Assembly (NCBI RefSeq): GCF_012163145.1
Contig: NZ_JAAVTX010000001.1
Location: 806,001 to 870,000, forward strand
DNA: 64,000 bases
DNA from: Falsiroseomonas frigidaquae
GTDB taxonomy: Bacteria; Pseudomonadota; Alphaproteobacteria; Acetobacterales; Acetobacteraceae
Direction of reading: 5' to 3'
The position numbers and the translations under genes are program-made. Below the pieces are notes generated by a model, which saw only the letters and a program-made list of their open reading frames with translations, did not search any database and was not told where the DNA came from. Below, piece after piece: positions 63,685 to 64,000 of this stretch (positions are counted from its first letter, which is position 1; every line of letters begins with the position of its first letter).

Positions 63685-64000
63685 TCAGAACAGCTCGAAA
63701 TACTCGCGGTGTTCCCACTCTGACACCTCGCCCTCGAAGCGCGCGATCTCGGCGCGCTTCAGCCGGGCGAAGTAGTTCACGAAGGTATCGCCGAAGGCGG
63801 CCCGCGCCGTGGTGCTCTCCTCCAGCGCCGTCACCGCTTCCGCCAGGCTGCGCGGCAGCAGCGGCGCCTCGGTCTCATAGGGCGTATCGGCGGGCGGGCC
63901 AGGGTCGCGCTGCGCGGCGATCCCTTCCAGCCCATAGGCGAGCTGCGAAGCCAGATACAGATACGGGTTGGCCGCCGGTTCGCCGACGCGATTCTCCAGC
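63685..64000 (-). CDS. Glutamine synthetase family protein, C-terminal part (runs off window)
   Basis: The C-terminal 104 residues on the minus strand, open at the right edge. It begins LENRVGEPAANPYLYLASQL, the conserved substrate-binding Arg and helix of glutamine synthetases, and ends in SEWEHREYFELF. The tail matches the non-canonical GS-like enzymes (gamma-glutamylpolyamine synthetase type) more than GlnA, which usually ends near an adenylylation-type loop and TP(H)PxE sequence. Substrate undecided. Confidence 0.85.
   Translation of the reverse strand, partial: LENRVGEPAANPYLYLASQLAYGLEGIAAQRDPGPPADTPYETEAPLLPRSLAEAVTALEESTTARAAFGDTFVNYFARLKRAEIARFEGEVSEWEHREYFELF

Overview
The window is uniformly GC-rich chromosomal DNA, apart from one clearly AT-richer patch at about 20.8-23.2 kb. 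Several things point to an alphaproteobacterium, most likely Acetobacteraceae (Roseomonas-like): an IalB-family protein, a hemC-hemD-mitofilin-like-HemY_N cluster divergent from tsaD, many tightly overlapping ABC-transporter operons, and DUF917/HyuA and UbiX/UbiD gene pairs. The taxonomy is inference; no rRNA gene is present.

Layout. 0-3.5 kb (minus strand): a DUF917 / hydantoinase-A pair and an IalB-family secreted protein. 3.5-9.8 kb: a very large glycine-rich autotransporter. 10-12 kb: a decayed TPR gene and a LuxR-type regulator. 12.2-19.5 kb: an aromatic-acid and amide catabolism region with a PadC-type phenolic acid decarboxylase, an M20 amidohydrolase, overlapping UbiX and UbiD-family genes, an MFS transporter and a cupin. 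Inside it lies a deletion scar where an EamA exporter and an amidase were both cut off.

19.7-34.1 kb is a composite mobile region at a tRNA-Thr(CGU) gene. A 47-bp copy of the tRNA 3' half at 20,632 and the intact tRNA at 34,039-34,113 bracket about 13.4 kb. The bracketed DNA holds an AriA/AriB pair resembling the PARIS anti-phage system. It also holds a remnant of phage late genes: a tail spike, a >1,100-residue polyvalent virion-like protein with an embedded zeta-type kinase, and a DdrB-like fragment. The remainder is a truncated and frameshifted DUF3987 gene and several small cargo genes. An integrase/IS chimera in decay abuts the left repeat from outside, which suggests serial insertion at the same tRNA.

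34.2-46.2 kb is core-like. It carries a three-gene HlyD/FtsX-type permease/ATPase exporter, the haem cluster (HemC, HemD, a coiled-coil membrane protein, a HemY_N TPR protein), tsaD, a MarR gene with a palindromic operator, a DUF1398 gene, a glycine-zipper lipoprotein, rlmJ and gpsA. 46.2-63.5 kb is transport and scavenging. A divergent D-aminoacylase-type amidohydrolase faces a nine-gene run with a dipeptide/oligopeptide-type ABC transporter, a class II aldolase and a 2-aminoethylphosphonate-type ABC transporter. After that come an aldo/keto reductase, an NtaA/DszA-type flavin monooxygenase, a cytosine-deaminase-like amidohydrolase and another peptide-type solute-binding protein. That last gene ends in a five-fold 33-bp repeat that duplicates its stop codon and a hairpin. 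The window ends inside a glutamine-synthetase-family gene.
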